Shown: positions 34,948 through 47,295, counted from the first letter of the stretch. The stretch: 64,000 bases of DNA from Azospirillaceae bacterium (GCA_031291675.1 JARLIO010000034.1:372001-436000), one strand, 5' to 3'. The notes: generated by a model not told the origin, from the letters alone. Translations and numbers: made by a program.

Positions 34948-35365
34948 CTTTCGCAGGGCGGCGGCGGCGCGCTGCGGCCGCTTCCATGGCAGCGAGCCGT
35001 TCCTCAACCAGGGCAAGCCGGCCGGTGAGCTCAGCAAGATGCTGAGCGCCGTCGTCAGGTGCAGACCGAGGGGCCGCGGTCCCAGGCGCGGCGGCAACAG
35101 GGTCCCCGGCGGCGGCGGGCGGGGTGGCGGGGGTTGCTGGGTCATGGCTCGATGGGGCGAAAGGCGAAGGAAATGGTGCGCCGGTGGTCGCGCCCATCAA
35201 CTGGAACCACCGGACGAAACTCTCCGCCAATTCCGGGTCCGAAGCCAAGCCTGCCCACTGCTCCTGCCATAAATCCAAATAGCGGCGCGCCAACACCTCC
35301 AGCGAGGGCGGTTCATCGCAAGCACCTGGGGAACCACCCGGCCCGGCGTCAAGGGAATCATTCAT
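34925..35365 (-). CDS. Small PhaE-like subunit candidate of the PHA synthase
   Basis: A 146-residue protein whose stop overlaps the phaC start by 23 bp, so translation is coupled. Residues about 24-60 (EVLARRYLDLWQEQWAGLAS, then FVRWFQLMG) form amphipathic helices like the N-terminal part of PhaE/PhaR synthase subunits. The middle is Ala/Pro-rich and probably disordered. The end (QHLAELTGRLALVEERLAAMEAA) is a coiled coil. PhaE is normally about 350 residues and the class IV PhaR subunit about 200, so this partner is unusually small. The assignment rests mainly on context. Confidence 0.55.
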   Translation of the reverse strand: MNDSLDAGPGGSPGACDEPPSLEVLARRYLDLWQEQWAGLASDPELAESFVRWFQLMGATTGAPFPSPFAPSSHDPATPATPPAAAGDPVAAAPGTAAPRSAPDDGAQHLAELTGRLALVEERLAAMEAAAARRRRPAKDGGGGRS

Positions 35366-35622
35366 GATGGCACTTCAGCGCTCCCGCGTCGGCGCGGATT
35401 GTACCCTCGACCCGAGGGATAGCGAAGGCCAGAGTCCGGCAAGATGCAAGGCATAAATGTCGCCCGCGTGAGATCTCCGGCCCCGGCACCGCCGATTCCG
35501 GCCGGCCGGCGTGGATTTGCCCGCGCATTTCCGTGGCAGGGGGCTTGCGTACCACGGTCCGGTTCGCGTACTTGTAGACACGAAAGCAGCGATGCTGTGT
35601 CTGATCGCCGAAAGTTTCCCCG

Positions 35623-36237
35623 ATGGCCGAAAAAGACGACAACAAGTCCACCCCCATCACGATCAAGAAGTATGCCAATCGACGTCTCTATAACACCGCG
35701 TCCAGCAGTTATGTGACGCTCGATCATCTGTGCAAAATGGTGAAAGACGGCGTCGATTTCGCGGTTTACGACGCAAAAACGGGCGAAGAAATCACTCGCT
35801 CTGTTCTGACCCAGATCATCGTCGAAGAAGAGAATAAGGGACAAAATCTCCTTCCGATTGGGTTCCTGCGGCAGTTGATCGGCTTTTACGGCGACAACAT
35901 GGGATGGCTGGTTCCTCGTTATCTCGAGTACAGCATGCAGTCCCTGTCTCACAATCAAGAGCAGGTCAAAGATTATTTTCAAAATACGCTGGGCGGGATA
36001 TTCCCCTTCGGTACCTTGGAAGAAATGGGAAAACAGAACCTCGCAATGCTTGAACGGGCGATGCGCATGTTCTCACCTTTTGGCGCTCCGGAGCGCCCGC
36101 CGGCCGAACCGCCGGCCGCCCAGACGACATCCTCCGCGAGCCATCGCCCTGACGTTGAAAATATCATTTCTGAACTCAATCGTCAGATTGACGAGTTGCA
36201 CCACCAGTTGGCGGCACTAAACAAAACCAAACCGTGA
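35623..36237 (+). CDS. phaR: PHA synthesis regulator PhaR
   Basis: A 204-residue protein. The N-terminal DNA-binding domain has the diagnostic IKKYANRRLYNTASSSYVTL. The PHB accumulation domain follows (TRSVLTQIIVEEENKGQNLLP, then LRQLIGFYGDNMGWLVPRYLE). The end is a predicted coiled coil (VENIISELNRQIDELHHQLAAL). It represses phasin and PHB genes when no granules are present and is titrated by PHB. It is divergent from the phaE-like/phaC genes. Not to be confused with the class IV synthase subunit of the same name. Confidence 0.96.
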   Translation: MAEKDDNKSTPITIKKYANRRLYNTASSSYVTLDHLCKMVKDGVDFAVYDAKTGEEITRSVLTQIIVEEENKGQNLLPIGFLRQLIGFYGDNMGWLVPRYLEYSMQSLSHNQEQVKDYFQNTLGGIFPFGTLEEMGKQNLAMLERAMRMFSPFGAPERPPAEPPAAQTTSSASHRPDVENIISELNRQIDELHHQLAALNKTKP

Positions 36238-36244
36238 CGATCGC

Positions 36245-36277
36245 AGCGGCGCCCCCCCCAACTCGAGGGGCGCCGCT
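36245..36277. terminator. Hairpin between convergent phaR and the EAL gene
   Basis: AGCGGCGCCCC (36245-36255) and GGGGCGCCGCT (36267-36277) form a perfect 11-bp stem with an 11-nt loop. It ends 1 bp before the stop codon of the convergent gene. Termination of both transcripts is likely despite the lack of a long T-run. Confidence 0.65.
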
Positions 36278-36278
36278 G

Positions 36279-37979
36279 TCACGTGGTTTCCTCGACCGCC
36301 GCCAGCAGGTTTTGCGGTGATGTCCAGGGGCGTCTCAGTTGCGGCCGGCCGAAATGCCAGCCTTGCAGCAAATCCACCCCCTCCGCCGTCAAGAGCGCGA
36401 CATCCTCAGCGGTTTCGATGCATTCCGCGACCACCGTCATGCCGAATCCATGCGCCAGACCGACCAGTTTGCGCACGAAAGCCTGGTTTTCCGGGATGTC
36501 GCGCAAACCTCGAACATAAGACCCATCGAGCTTGACGATATTGGCCGGCAGTGACCGCAGATAGCGGAACGACATGAAGCCCACACCAAAATCATCGAGC
36601 GCGACCTGACAACCGAGATCGCGAATCTCATTCAACATCCGGCTGGTTTCCTCGATGTCGGTGATCGCGGCGGTTTCTGTGACTTCAATGGTCAGACGCT
36701 GGGCCAAATCCTCACGGCGCCCGACCATCCCGCTCAACAACCGCAACCATGACCGGTCACCCGTGGTGAAACCCGAGATATTGATCGCAAGCCGCGCGTC
36801 GGGCGCGGCCATCAGATCGGCAATGGCCATCTCCAGGACCCGATGATCCAGCACCCGGATCAGGCCCAAGCGCTCCAAGGCCGGGATGAAGGCGCCGGCA
36901 ACCATCGCCGGACCCTCGGACTGACGGACGCGCAAAAGACATTCCCAGAACGCCGCGGACCCGCTTCGGGGATCGATAACCGGTTGATAGGCGAAGGCCA
37001 GACGTTGTTCGTTCAACGCCTGCATCACCTGGTCGCCGATAGCGCGGTGGTGCTCGTGCTCGCGGCGCCGCGCGGCGTCGATCACGGCAACATGGCAGCG
37101 TCCAGGGCCGTGGCGGCGGGCGATTTCGACCTCGGCCTCGGCCTCGAGCATGGCTTCGAAGGCGGTCCTGATGATTTCCGGAAAGCTGACCGCACCGATC
37201 GACAAGGTGACCGGCAACGGCCCCCCGGACGTCTCCAACGGACGGTCATGGACCAGCCGCAGCAGGCGTATCGCAACCATACCCAAGGCATCCGAGTCGA
37301 TCCGGTCGAGCACCATGCCGAAGCCGTCATCGGCGACGCGCCCCAGAACGTCGCCGGCGCGGATTTCGCGTTCGATGCGATGGGCGATCTCGCGCAGCAC
37401 GATGTCGACGACCCCCTGGCCCTGCGCCTCCCGCATCGCTGCGATACCGTCGACCGACAAGGCCAGGTAGCCGCCGTGCGCGCCGTCACGAAGGCGCTGT
37501 TCGATCGAACGCTGAAGCGCGTCGTGCAACCGGGTCCGATTCAACAGCCCGGTCGCACTGTCAAAATTGACCCGGAAGGCGACATCCTCAATCCGGCTCT
37601 GATGGCGGTCCATCAGCCGGAGCACACTGAGCAGCCGCACCGGCTGGCCATCGGCGGCGAGTCCGATGGTGCCGCGCTCATGAATCAACACGAAGCTGCC
37701 GTCGCCACGACGCAGGCGATAACCACAATCAATCGTCCTGTCGCCATTGACGCCGTTATCGATCGCCTGGCGGATTCCGGCCTCGCGGGCCTTCAGGTCT
37801 TCGGCATGAATTCTCGCCAGCCAGTCATCGATCGTATCGATGGCACCAACCTTAAGTCGTTCCTCAACATCGCCGACCCAATATAGCTTATTTTCGACTA
37901 AATCCCAATCATAGATCAAGTCACCGGATGCCGCCAAGGCCAACTTAAGTCTTTCTGAGTCGGCTTTATCGCCCACCAT
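36279..37979 (-). CDS. PAS-GGDEF(degenerate)-EAL protein, likely c-di-GMP phosphodiesterase
   Basis: A 566-residue cytoplasmic protein. Residues about 5-130 form a PAS domain (GDLIYDWDLVENKLYWVGD). Residues 140-310 are a GGDEF domain whose active site reads RVADDGFGMVL, so cyclase activity is lost. Residues about 325-560 are an EAL domain in which the name motif is ECLLR. Other metal and catalytic residues are present: NIS, EVTET, LDDFG, VKLDGSYV, AECIET and QGWHFGRP. It probably hydrolyses c-di-GMP under control of the PAS ligand. Confidence 0.88.
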   Translation of the reverse strand: MVGDKADSERLKLALAASGDLIYDWDLVENKLYWVGDVEERLKVGAIDTIDDWLARIHAEDLKAREAGIRQAIDNGVNGDRTIDCGYRLRRGDGSFVLIHERGTIGLAADGQPVRLLSVLRLMDRHQSRIEDVAFRVNFDSATGLLNRTRLHDALQRSIEQRLRDGAHGGYLALSVDGIAAMREAQGQGVVDIVLREIAHRIEREIRAGDVLGRVADDGFGMVLDRIDSDALGMVAIRLLRLVHDRPLETSGGPLPVTLSIGAVSFPEIIRTAFEAMLEAEAEVEIARRHGPGRCHVAVIDAARRREHEHHRAIGDQVMQALNEQRLAFAYQPVIDPRSGSAAFWECLLRVRQSEGPAMVAGAFIPALERLGLIRVLDHRVLEMAIADLMAAPDARLAINISGFTTGDRSWLRLLSGMVGRREDLAQRLTIEVTETAAITDIEETSRMLNEIRDLGCQVALDDFGVGFMSFRYLRSLPANIVKLDGSYVRGLRDIPENQAFVRKLVGLAHGFGMTVVAECIETAEDVALLTAEGVDLLQGWHFGRPQLRRPWTSPQNLLAAVEETT

Positions 37980-38299
37980 GATATCTCCCGTGCCGGCCCT
38001 GCTTGATTTCTGAGGTCATCGGTTCGTTTCCAAGCCACTCCCGACGCTTCTAATCCGCCGCCCGGCACAGCCGTTTTACGCTATCTTTCTCGCTGCTCAT
38101 GCGCCGTTCATACCATCCAATAAAATTATCTACAGTCAAGTCCTATCGATCGCCAGATCGGTGCCAGATCGACCCCAGATCGGCCAAGGATATCGATATC
38201 TGCCAGATCCAACTTAATTGATTCTTAGTGTCGTCGATGCTATCCCGAGGATGACGAAGTTCAGTCATCCGACCGCAAGACCGACCGCAAGACGACGCC
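37980..38299. other. Upstream region with 11-bp and 12-bp tandem repeats
   Basis: No gene is recognised in these 320 bp between the divergent EAL gene and the gene at 38300. CCAGATCG recurs at 38153, 38164 and 38175, exactly 11 bp apart, and CCAGATCC again at 38203. A perfect palindrome GATATCGATATC lies at 38189-38200. CCGACCGCAAGA is tandemly repeated at 38269-38280 and 38281-38292. The helical spacing suggests a cooperative protein-binding site. Confidence 0.7.
38152..38184 (+). repeat. Three tandem 11-bp repeats (CCAGATCG core)
   Basis: Units at 38152-38162, 38163-38173 and 38174-38184 share the core CCAGATCG at one-helical-turn spacing. A partial fourth copy lies at 38203 on the far side of the GATATCGATATC palindrome. 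Confidence 0.85.
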
Positions 38300-38746
38300 G
38301 TGGAAATCAGGCAATCCGTTCTGCTCTTACCGTCACCGGGCCGCGTTGTGCGCCCGGAGGTGTCGCGCGCCACGGTGCCGGCCCAAGAAACGACGGCGAC
38401 AGCCGGCTCTTTCGAGACCGGACTCGCCACGGACACCAGTCCGGTCGGTGACACGGATCGACAGCCCGACCAAACCGCGACCGCCGACGCGATGGCGTCG
38501 GAGTCGTCGCTCACCGAGTCCGAGCGCGAAGCCGCGGTGGCCTCCAACCGCGCGACCCGATCCGCGACGGCGGCGCGATCGCCGCTGGTGTCGCGATACC
38601 AGGGCAGCCGCAACGACAGCACCCCCTTTCGGGCTCAAGTCATCGCCCAGGAGTACCTGTCCCCCGGCCTTCATATCGAACCCTGGGCCGCGGCCATCGA
38701 AGCCTATCGCCAAGCCTTCAACGCCTCACCGATCTATGGCTGGTAA
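38300..38746 (+). CDS. Hypothetical protein, unrecognised
   Basis: A 148-residue frame with a GTG start and no clear ribosome-binding site. The first 95 residues are Ser/Thr/Ala/Asp-rich and look disordered. The last 50 ([20 protein letters not shown], then [21 protein letters not shown]) have balanced composition and look like a real folded or binding segment. No membrane segment or signal peptide is present. It precedes glgB by 205 bp in the same direction. The family is unknown. Confidence 0.5.
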   Translation: MEIRQSVLLLPSPGRVVRPEVSRATVPAQETTATAGSFETGLATDTSPVGDTDRQPDQTATADAMASESSLTESEREAAVASNRATRSATAARSPLVSRYQGSRNDSTPFRAQVIAQEYLSPGLHIEPWAAAIEAYRQAFNASPIYGW

Positions 38747-38951
38747 GCCCGGCAATCCGGCACGCCAACAATCACCCCCCGATCATCCCGCCGCGCCAGA
38801 TGTCGCGCACCCCACTCGGCCCTGTTCGGCTTGCCGAAAGCCTGTTACCAAATCCTCAACAAAGCGGGCAACCGTCGGATCGCACTCGAAGACCCCCTGG
38901 CGTCGTCTTACGCCATCTTCGATTCGCCGTCGCCCGCGACAAGGAGGCAGC

Positions 38952-41189
38952 ATGACCGGCCCGATCCCCCGCGATCCCGTTCCACCGCAAGACGACCCGC
39001 TCACGATCGAAATCGAGGCGCTGGTTTCGGGAGACCATGCCGACCCGTTCGGCGTGCTGGGCCTGCACGACGCAGGTTCGAAGGGCAAGCTGGTGCTGCG
39101 CTGCTTTCTTCCCGAGGCCCAACGCGTTCAGGTCATCGAAACGGCCAGTGGCGCCATCGTCGGTGACCTGACGCGGTGCCATCCCGCGGGCTTGTTTGCT
39201 GGACCGGTCGATCGTGACCAGCGTTTCGCCTACCGTTTGCGGGTTGCCACCGAGAGCGGCACCACCGAGATCGATGACGCCTACCGTTTCCCCCCGATCC
39301 TGGGGGAACTCGACGTCCATCTGCTGGCCGAAGGCACCCATCTGCAAAGCTTTGAGCGCCTGGGCGCCCATCCGATGGTGTTCGATGGCGTCGCGGGAAC
39401 GGCATTCGCGGTGTGGGCGCCCAACGCCCGGCGCGTCAGTGTCGTCGGCGATTTCTGCAACTGGGATGGTCGCCGCCTGCCGATGCGGTTTCGCTTCGAA
39501 TGCGGCGTCTGGGAACTGTTCGTGCCCGGCGTCGGCCCCGGTGTCCCCTACAAATTCGAGATCAAGAACCATGCCGGGGACCTGCTGCCGCTGAAGGCCG
39601 ATCCCTATGCGTTTCAGGGCGAATCGGCCCCGGGGACCGCATCGCTGATTCACGGCCTGCACCACTATGATTGGCAGGATCAGCCCTGGCAGGCCCATTG
39701 CCTCGCCACCGACTGGCGCTCAACCGCCGTTTCGATCTATGAGGTCCATCTTGGGTCCTGGCGACGCCATAGCGACAACAGCTATCTCAGCTACGACGAG
39801 TTGGCGGATCAACTGGTGCCCTACGCCAAGGACATGGGGTTCACCCATATCGAGTTGCTGCCGGTCACCGAGCATCCGTTTGACGGATCCTGGGGCTATC
39901 AGCCCATCGGCCTGTTCGCCCCGACCAGCCGCCACGGCACACCCGATCAGTTCCAGCGCTTCGTCGAGCGCTGCCATGACGCCGGGATCGGCCTGCTGCT
40001 GGATTGGGTGCCCGGACATTTTCCGACCGATGCCCATGGTCTGGCCTGGTTCGACGGAACCCATCTTTATGAGCATGCCGACCCGCGCCAGGGCTTTCAC
40101 CGGGACTGGAACACCCTGATCTATAATTTCGGCCGGCATGAGGTCACCGATTTTCTGCTGACGAACGGCCTGTTCTGGCTGCAGCACTACCACCTGGACG
40201 GGTTACGGGTCGACGCCGTCGCCTCGATGCTCTATCTGGATTACAGTCGCAAGCCCGGGGAATGGATCCCCAATCAATATGGCGGCAACGAAAATCTTGA
40301 GGCTGTCGCGTTCCTCAAACGCGTCAACGAGCTGGCCTATCGTGATCATCCGGGCACCCTGACGATCGCCGAAGAATCGACGGCCTGGCCCGGGGTGTCG
40401 CGTCCGACCTGGCTCGGCGGCCTGGGCTTCGGCTTCAAATGGAACATGGGGTGGATGCATGACACCCTGAACTATATCAGCAAGGAACCGATTCACCGCC
40501 GCTACCACCATAACGACCTGACCTTCGGGCTGCTCTACGCGTTCAGCGAGAATTTCATCCTGCCGCTGAGCCATGATGAGGTCGTGCATGGCAAGAAATC
40601 CCTGATCGGCAAGATGCCGGGCGATCGCTGGCAGCAATTCGCCAATCTGCGGGCCTATTACGGCTTCATGTTCGGCCACCCGGGCAAGAAACTGCTGTTC
40701 ATGGGCGGTGAGTTTGCCCAACGCGACGAATGGTCCCATGATCACAGTCTGAGCTGGTCTCAGCTCGACGAGAACGAACATCGCGGCGTCCAGAGCCTGG
40801 TGCGTGATCTGAATCATCTGTACCAGGCCCTGCCGGCGCTGCATCAACAGGATTGCGAGCAGGCCGGATTCGAGTGGATCGACGCCCTGGACAGCGACAA
40901 CAGCGTTCTCGCCTTCCTGCGTTACGCCAAGGACCGCGACGATCCGGTCGTGGTCGTCTGCAACTTCACGCCGGTGCCCCGCGATCACTACCGGATCGGG
41001 GTGCCGTTTCCGGGCCGCTATCGGGTGCGCCTCGATACCGATGCCCCTCTCTATGGCGGAAGCGGCTATTGCGGCGACGCAAACCGTGACGTCCTGGCCG
41101 ACGAAACGATCGCTTGGCACGGCCGCCCCTGCTCGCTCGATCTCAGGCTGCCGCCCCTGGGCACGCTGCTGCTGCAGCGCCAGGGATGA
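38952..41189 (+). CDS. glgB: 1,4-alpha-glucan branching enzyme
   Basis: A 745-residue GH13 enzyme. The ATG at 38952 follows AAGGAGG. An N-terminal N1/CBM48 region ([12 protein letters not shown], then [21 protein letters not shown]) precedes the catalytic barrel. The barrel has the nucleophile Asp in [17 protein letters not shown], the acid/base Glu in [15 protein letters not shown] and the third Asp in [10 protein letters not shown]. It creates alpha-1,6 branches in glycogen. It is the first gene of the alpha-glucan cluster, 210 bp before glgX. No glgC or glgA is present in the window. Confidence 0.97.
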   Translation: MTGPIPRDPVPPQDDPLTIEIEALVSGDHADPFGVLGLHDAGSKGKLVLRCFLPEAQRVQVIETASGAIVGDLTRCHPAGLFAGPVDRDQRFAYRLRVATESGTTEIDDAYRFPPILGELDVHLLAEGTHLQSFERLGAHPMVFDGVAGTAFAVWAPNARRVSVVGDFCNWDGRRLPMRFRFECGVWELFVPGVGPGVPYKFEIKNHAGDLLPLKADPYAFQGESAPGTASLIHGLHHYDWQDQPWQAHCLATDWRSTAVSIYEVHLGSWRRHSDNSYLSYDELADQLVPYAKDMGFTHIELLPVTEHPFDGSWGYQPIGLFAPTSRHGTPDQFQRFVERCHDAGIGLLLDWVPGHFPTDAHGLAWFDGTHLYEHADPRQGFHRDWNTLIYNFGRHEVTDFLLTNGLFWLQHYHLDGLRVDAVASMLYLDYSRKPGEWIPNQYGGNENLEAVAFLKRVNELAYRDHPGTLTIAEESTAWPGVSRPTWLGGLGFGFKWNMGWMHDTLNYISKEPIHRRYHHNDLTFGLLYAFSENFILPLSHDEVVHGKKSLIGKMPGDRWQQFANLRAYYGFMFGHPGKKLLFMGGEFAQRDEWSHDHSLSWSQLDENEHRGVQSLVRDLNHLYQALPALHQQDCEQAGFEWIDALDSDNSVLAFLRYAKDRDDPVVVVCNFTPVPRDHYRIGVPFPGRYRVRLDTDAPLYGGSGYCGDANRDVLADETIAWHGRPCSLDLRLPPLGTLLLQRQG

Positions 41190-41398
41190 CCGCGCGATGA
41201 GACCGCGCCCCGGGCATCCCGGTTTTGGCATCGGCAGGTCGGCCCCCAACCGGGTCGGCCCGCGAATCCCGCGCCGGGGCGCGTTCCGGACACGGCAGGG
41301 CCGCGCCACCACCGATACCGGGTGGACAGAACCAGATTGACCCGCTTCTGAGATCCGATAGTTTGCAATCTGTCTATTGCTGGGAATCGGAGTTACCC

Positions 41399-43606
<2,208 letters not shown>

Positions 43607-43756
43607 CCCTTGGCCAGGCCGGAACGGCGGGGTGCGGCGAGGGAAGAACGTCGACGCCACCTCTGTTGTTGCACCATCGCGGGGTCGGATATCGCTATTG
43701 ACGCTAGGCTTTCTCTGGGTCACGATCCTGTAGCCTCACCAAGAAATTCGGCATGA

Positions 43757-44725
43757 ATGGCTGACTATGATTTCTCCAAAGTCGACGCCTACATTTTGGA
43801 GCCGGAATCCGGTGCCCGTCGACTTATCCGCAATAGTCTAGAAGTACTGTCCGTCACGCGGATCGCCAGTTTCTCGGGCCTCAACGATCTGCGCGAGGGG
43901 ATCGCCAAGGAAACGCCGGACCTGTTAATCTGCGACATTGAGTCTGCCGACAGCGATCTGCTGCGCCTGATCCACAGTACACGGCATGGCCACCTTGGCA
44001 CCAATCCCTATCTGTGTGTGATTGTTACAACCTGGGCCGCAACGAAGCCCCTGGTCGATCGGTTTACCAACTGTGGTGCCGACGCCCTGTTGATCAAGCC
44101 GTTTTCGATTCGGCAACTGGCCGATCGGGTGATCGCCCTCACCGACGCGCCGCGCCACTTCATCGTGACCAACGATTACATCGGCCCCGATCGCCGCCGC
44201 GCGCCCCGCGAAGGCGTATCGTCGGCGCCGCTGGTTGAGGTCCCCCATTCGTTACGTCTCAAAGCCACCAGGACCTTTTCCAAGACCGATCTTCCGGCCC
44301 TGATTGACAACGCCGACCGCGAGATCAATGAGCGCAAGCTGGTTCGTCACGCGTTTCAGATCGCGTTCCTGCTCGAATTTGCCCTGCCCGATCTGCTCGC
44401 CGGACGACAGGATGGCTTGGCCTGGGACCATCTGCTGCGCGCCATCACGGTCCTGGACGAAACGCAGCGCCGCTTCACACGCGTCAACCGGACGTTGCCG
44501 CAAGCGGAAGCCACCTGCGGTGCCCTCAAGGGTTTGGCGCAACGGGTCAAAGACGGCAAGGCGTCGGCCACCGACCTCGCACAGTTGCGCCCCCGGTCAA
44601 TCGAACTGATGCGAATGATCAGCCCGCATCGCCGGGCTGAAGAGCTGGCCCGTGAGGTCAGCGACGCCGTGGCTGGCTACCGCCGCCGACTCGAAGAACT
44701 TGCCAAGGCCAAACAGGCCGGTTGA
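43757..44725 (+). CDS. CheY-like receiver protein with helical C-terminal domain
   Basis: A 322-residue protein. Residues about 7-130 form a receiver domain with the phosphoacceptor Asp in LLICDIES and the Lys in ALLIKPFSIRQL. No DNA-binding domain follows. The motif YIGPDRRRAPRE near residue 140 is the short segment seen after receiver domains in many alphaproteobacterial signalling proteins. The rest is helical. It lies between glgX and malQ in the same direction, so a link to glycogen control is possible but unproven. The cognate kinase is unknown. Confidence 0.75.
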   Translation: MADYDFSKVDAYILEPESGARRLIRNSLEVLSVTRIASFSGLNDLREGIAKETPDLLICDIESADSDLLRLIHSTRHGHLGTNPYLCVIVTTWAATKPLVDRFTNCGADALLIKPFSIRQLADRVIALTDAPRHFIVTNDYIGPDRRRAPREGVSSAPLVEVPHSLRLKATRTFSKTDLPALIDNADREINERKLVRHAFQIAFLLEFALPDLLAGRQDGLAWDHLLRAITVLDETQRRFTRVNRTLPQAEATCGALKGLAQRVKDGKASATDLAQLRPRSIELMRMISPHRRAEELAREVSDAVAGYRRRLEELAKAKQAG

Positions 44726-45081
44726 TTCTGGCAGCGCACAATGTCCCCTCGATCCCGACAGCGCCGACCCGCACTTGATTCGCATTGGCGAGGGGCGCGC
44801 CGTGGATGAGCCGACAATGAAAGGTCGGAAATTCGCTAAATCAGCAATTTTAGGTTTTTTTTGGCATTCCTCCGGTTCGACCCCGGACGCGAACCGCCGC
44901 ACTCCCAACCAATGCGCAGACAAACCTTTCCCCCGCCCCCCTTCGACTGGCAAGATCCTCTGGCATGGGACCACAGGTTCGACCGGCGAAGACCGGGGCG
45001 GGGAAACGGCGTGATGGCGGTACCAACTCTCGACAACACAACCAGGCTCACCAGAACCGTTTCTCGCCGCGGGGTCAGGGC
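44726..45081. other. Gap between the receiver gene and malQ
   Basis: No gene or clear promoter was recognised in these 356 bp. An open frame upstream of malQ extends to 44965 but has no ribosome-binding site. A T8 run at about 44855-44862 is not preceded by a strong stem. Confidence 0.5.
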
Positions 45082-47295
45082 ATGACGGCCCTCGACCGGC
45101 TGGCCGAGCTCGCCGGCATTGAGCCGTTCTATTACGAAATTTCCGGTCAACGCCGCGATGTTTCGCGCGAAACCAAACGCGCCCTGCTCGCCGCAATGGG
45201 GTTTCAGGTCGAGACCGAAGCCGACAGCGCGGCAGCGCTGGCCGAATTTGAGCGGCGCCCCTGGCACCGATTGCTATCGTCGGTCCATTTCTATGGGCAG
45301 GTTCCGGACATGGTCGTCCCGGTCACCCAGCCCGCGGCCGAAACGCACCAGCCCATTACCTGGACGCTAACGCTGGAAGACGGCGTCCAGCGCACGGGAA
45401 CGGCGCATCCCGATGCCTTGTATCATCTTGATCAGGCGGAATTTGACGGGGTCCCCTTCGTACGCCGCGCGCTCACCCTCCCCGGCCCGTTGCCCTTGGG
45501 CTATCACCGGATCCGGATTCAGATCGGCTCCGGCGATCCGGGGCGGCCCGCAACCGATGCCGCAATTGCCGAGAGTTCGGTCATCATCGCCCCCGACCAT
45601 GGCATAACACCGGAGGAAATCCTGCCCCGGGACAGGGTCTGGGGGCTCAGCCTGCAACTCTACGCCCTGCGCAGCCGCACCGATTGGGGTGTTGGCGATT
45701 TTACCGACCTGGCCCGGTTCTCCGAGACCGCCGCCCATCTCGGCGCGTCGCTGGTCGGTTTGAACCCGCTCCATGCCCTGTTTCCCGCTGACCCGCGCCA
45801 TTACAGCCCTTATTCGCCGTCGAGCCGGATCTGGCTGAACCCTTGCTACCTCGATGTCGCAGCGCTCGCCGAACAGGCAGCGTGCGCCACGGCGAACACG
45901 GTGATCGCCACGACGGCCTTCCAGGACCTGTTGACAGCGGCGCAGAACGCCGACCTGGTTGACTATGCCGCCGTTGCCGGCCTCAAACTGCCGATCCTGC
46001 GTCTGCTGTTCGAGGATTTCCGCCGCTTGCCCGACGACGCGCCGCCGCGGCGGGCGTTCGCCGACTTTTGCGCCCAGGGTGGCGACAGCCTGGCGCGCCA
46101 CGCCCTGTTCGAGGCGCTGCACGGCCATTTCTATGGCCAGAACCCGGCCTTATGGTCGTGGCGTTCCTGGCCGGAACCCTATCGCGACAGCAACAGCGCC
46201 GCGGTCCGGCAATTTGCCCAGGACCACGCCGAGGATGTTGATTTCTATCGCTATCTTCAATGGCAGGCCGACCGGCAGTTGGCCGAGGCGGCCGCTCGCG
46301 GCCGCGCCGCCGGCCTCGCGGTCGGGCTTTACCGCGACCTGGCCGTGGCCACGACGGGTGGTGGCGGTGCCGCCTGGGGGCAGCCTGACATTGTCCTCGA
46401 CGGCGTCAATATCGGCGCCCCGCCGGATGCCTTCAGTCCGCTGGGGCAGAACTGGGGTCTGGCGCCACTGTCGCCACTGGGGCTGGTCCGCAACGCCTAT
46501 CAGCCTTTCGTTGACGCGATCCGCGCGACGATGCGCCATTCCGGTGCGATCCGCATCGATCATGTGATGGCGCTGCAGCACCTGTTCTGGATCCCCGCCG
46601 GGGCCTTTTCCGCGGTCGAAGGGGCCTATGTCCGCTATCCGCTGCACGACCTGACCCGCATCATCGCCCTGGAAAGCCGCCGCAACCGCTGCCTGGTGAT
46701 TGGCGAGGATCTGGGAACCGTGCCCGAGGGCTTCCGTCCGGCGATGGAGCGTGCCGGAATCCTGTGTTATCGCGTCCTCTATTTCGAGCGCGGGTCCGAT
46801 GGCTCGTTCCTGCCACCGGCGGGCTTCCCCCGGGATTCGCTGGTGACCGTCAGCACCCATGATCTGCCGAGCCTGCGGGGCTGGTTCCTCGGGCGCGATG
46901 CCGATTGGCGCGCCCGCCTGAACCTCTACCCGGATGCCGAAACCTATGGGCGCGATATCAGCCAACGTCGCGCCGACGCCGAGCGGCTGATCGCCGCGCT
47001 GGTTCAACAGGGGCTGGTCGACCCGGCTGCCGCCGAACGGTGGCGCGCCGGCGCCGAACCGATCGACCGGGCGCTGCTGGCCGCGGTCCACCGCTATCTG
47101 GCCCGCTCCACCGGTCGCATCATGATGGTCCAGATCGAGGATGCGCTGGGCGAAATCGAACAGGCCAATCTTCCGGGCACGATCGACAGCCATCCCAATT
47201 GGCGCCGCCGTCTGCACCTGGACCTTGATGACCTGGAGGCGAACCAGGACCTGCAGGCTGTGACCGCCGCGGTTCGCCAGGAGCGGCCGCGCTGA
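45082..47295 (+). CDS. malQ: 4-alpha-glucanotransferase
   Basis: A 737-residue GH77 amylomaltase from the ATG at 45082 (TCAGGG upstream). It has an N-terminal extension (residues 1-170) typical of long proteobacterial MalQ. WGLSLQLYALRSRTDWGVGDF begins the barrel. The catalytic residues lie in IRIDHVMALQHLFW (Asp), VIGEDLGTVPEGF (Glu) and VSTHDLPSLRGWF (Asp). It transfers maltooligosaccharide units between glucans. It is convergent with the TrmH gene, with only a 9-bp gap between the stop codons. Confidence 0.96.
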   Translation: MTALDRLAELAGIEPFYYEISGQRRDVSRETKRALLAAMGFQVETEADSAAALAEFERRPWHRLLSSVHFYGQVPDMVVPVTQPAAETHQPITWTLTLEDGVQRTGTAHPDALYHLDQAEFDGVPFVRRALTLPGPLPLGYHRIRIQIGSGDPGRPATDAAIAESSVIIAPDHGITPEEILPRDRVWGLSLQLYALRSRTDWGVGDFTDLARFSETAAHLGASLVGLNPLHALFPADPRHYSPYSPSSRIWLNPCYLDVAALAEQAACATANTVIATTAFQDLLTAAQNADLVDYAAVAGLKLPILRLLFEDFRRLPDDAPPRRAFADFCAQGGDSLARHALFEALHGHFYGQNPALWSWRSWPEPYRDSNSAAVRQFAQDHAEDVDFYRYLQWQADRQLAEAAARGRAAGLAVGLYRDLAVATTGGGGAAWGQPDIVLDGVNIGAPPDAFSPLGQNWGLAPLSPLGLVRNAYQPFVDAIRATMRHSGAIRIDHVMALQHLFWIPAGAFSAVEGAYVRYPLHDLTRIIALESRRNRCLVIGEDLGTVPEGFRPAMERAGILCYRVLYFERGSDGSFLPPAGFPRDSLVTVSTHDLPSLRGWFLGRDADWRARLNLYPDAETYGRDISQRRADAERLIAALVQQGLVDPAAAERWRAGAEPIDRALLAAVHRYLARSTGRIMMVQIEDALGEIEQANLPGTIDSHPNWRRRLHLDLDDLEANQDLQAVTAAVRQERPR

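Noticed and set aside
34948-35145. N-terminal extension of phaC by 66 residues
   Set aside because: The extension is Pro/Leu/Arg-rich, overlaps the small upstream gene, and without it the protein has the usual class III length.
44811-44862. A terminator before malQ from a CCGAC/GTCGG stem and a T8 run
   Set aside because: The stem is only 5 bp and lies 27 bp before the T-run, so it is not an intrinsic terminator.
44870-44900. A possible tRNA T-arm (GGTTCGACCCCGG)
   Set aside because: No acceptor, D or anticodon stems could be formed around it.
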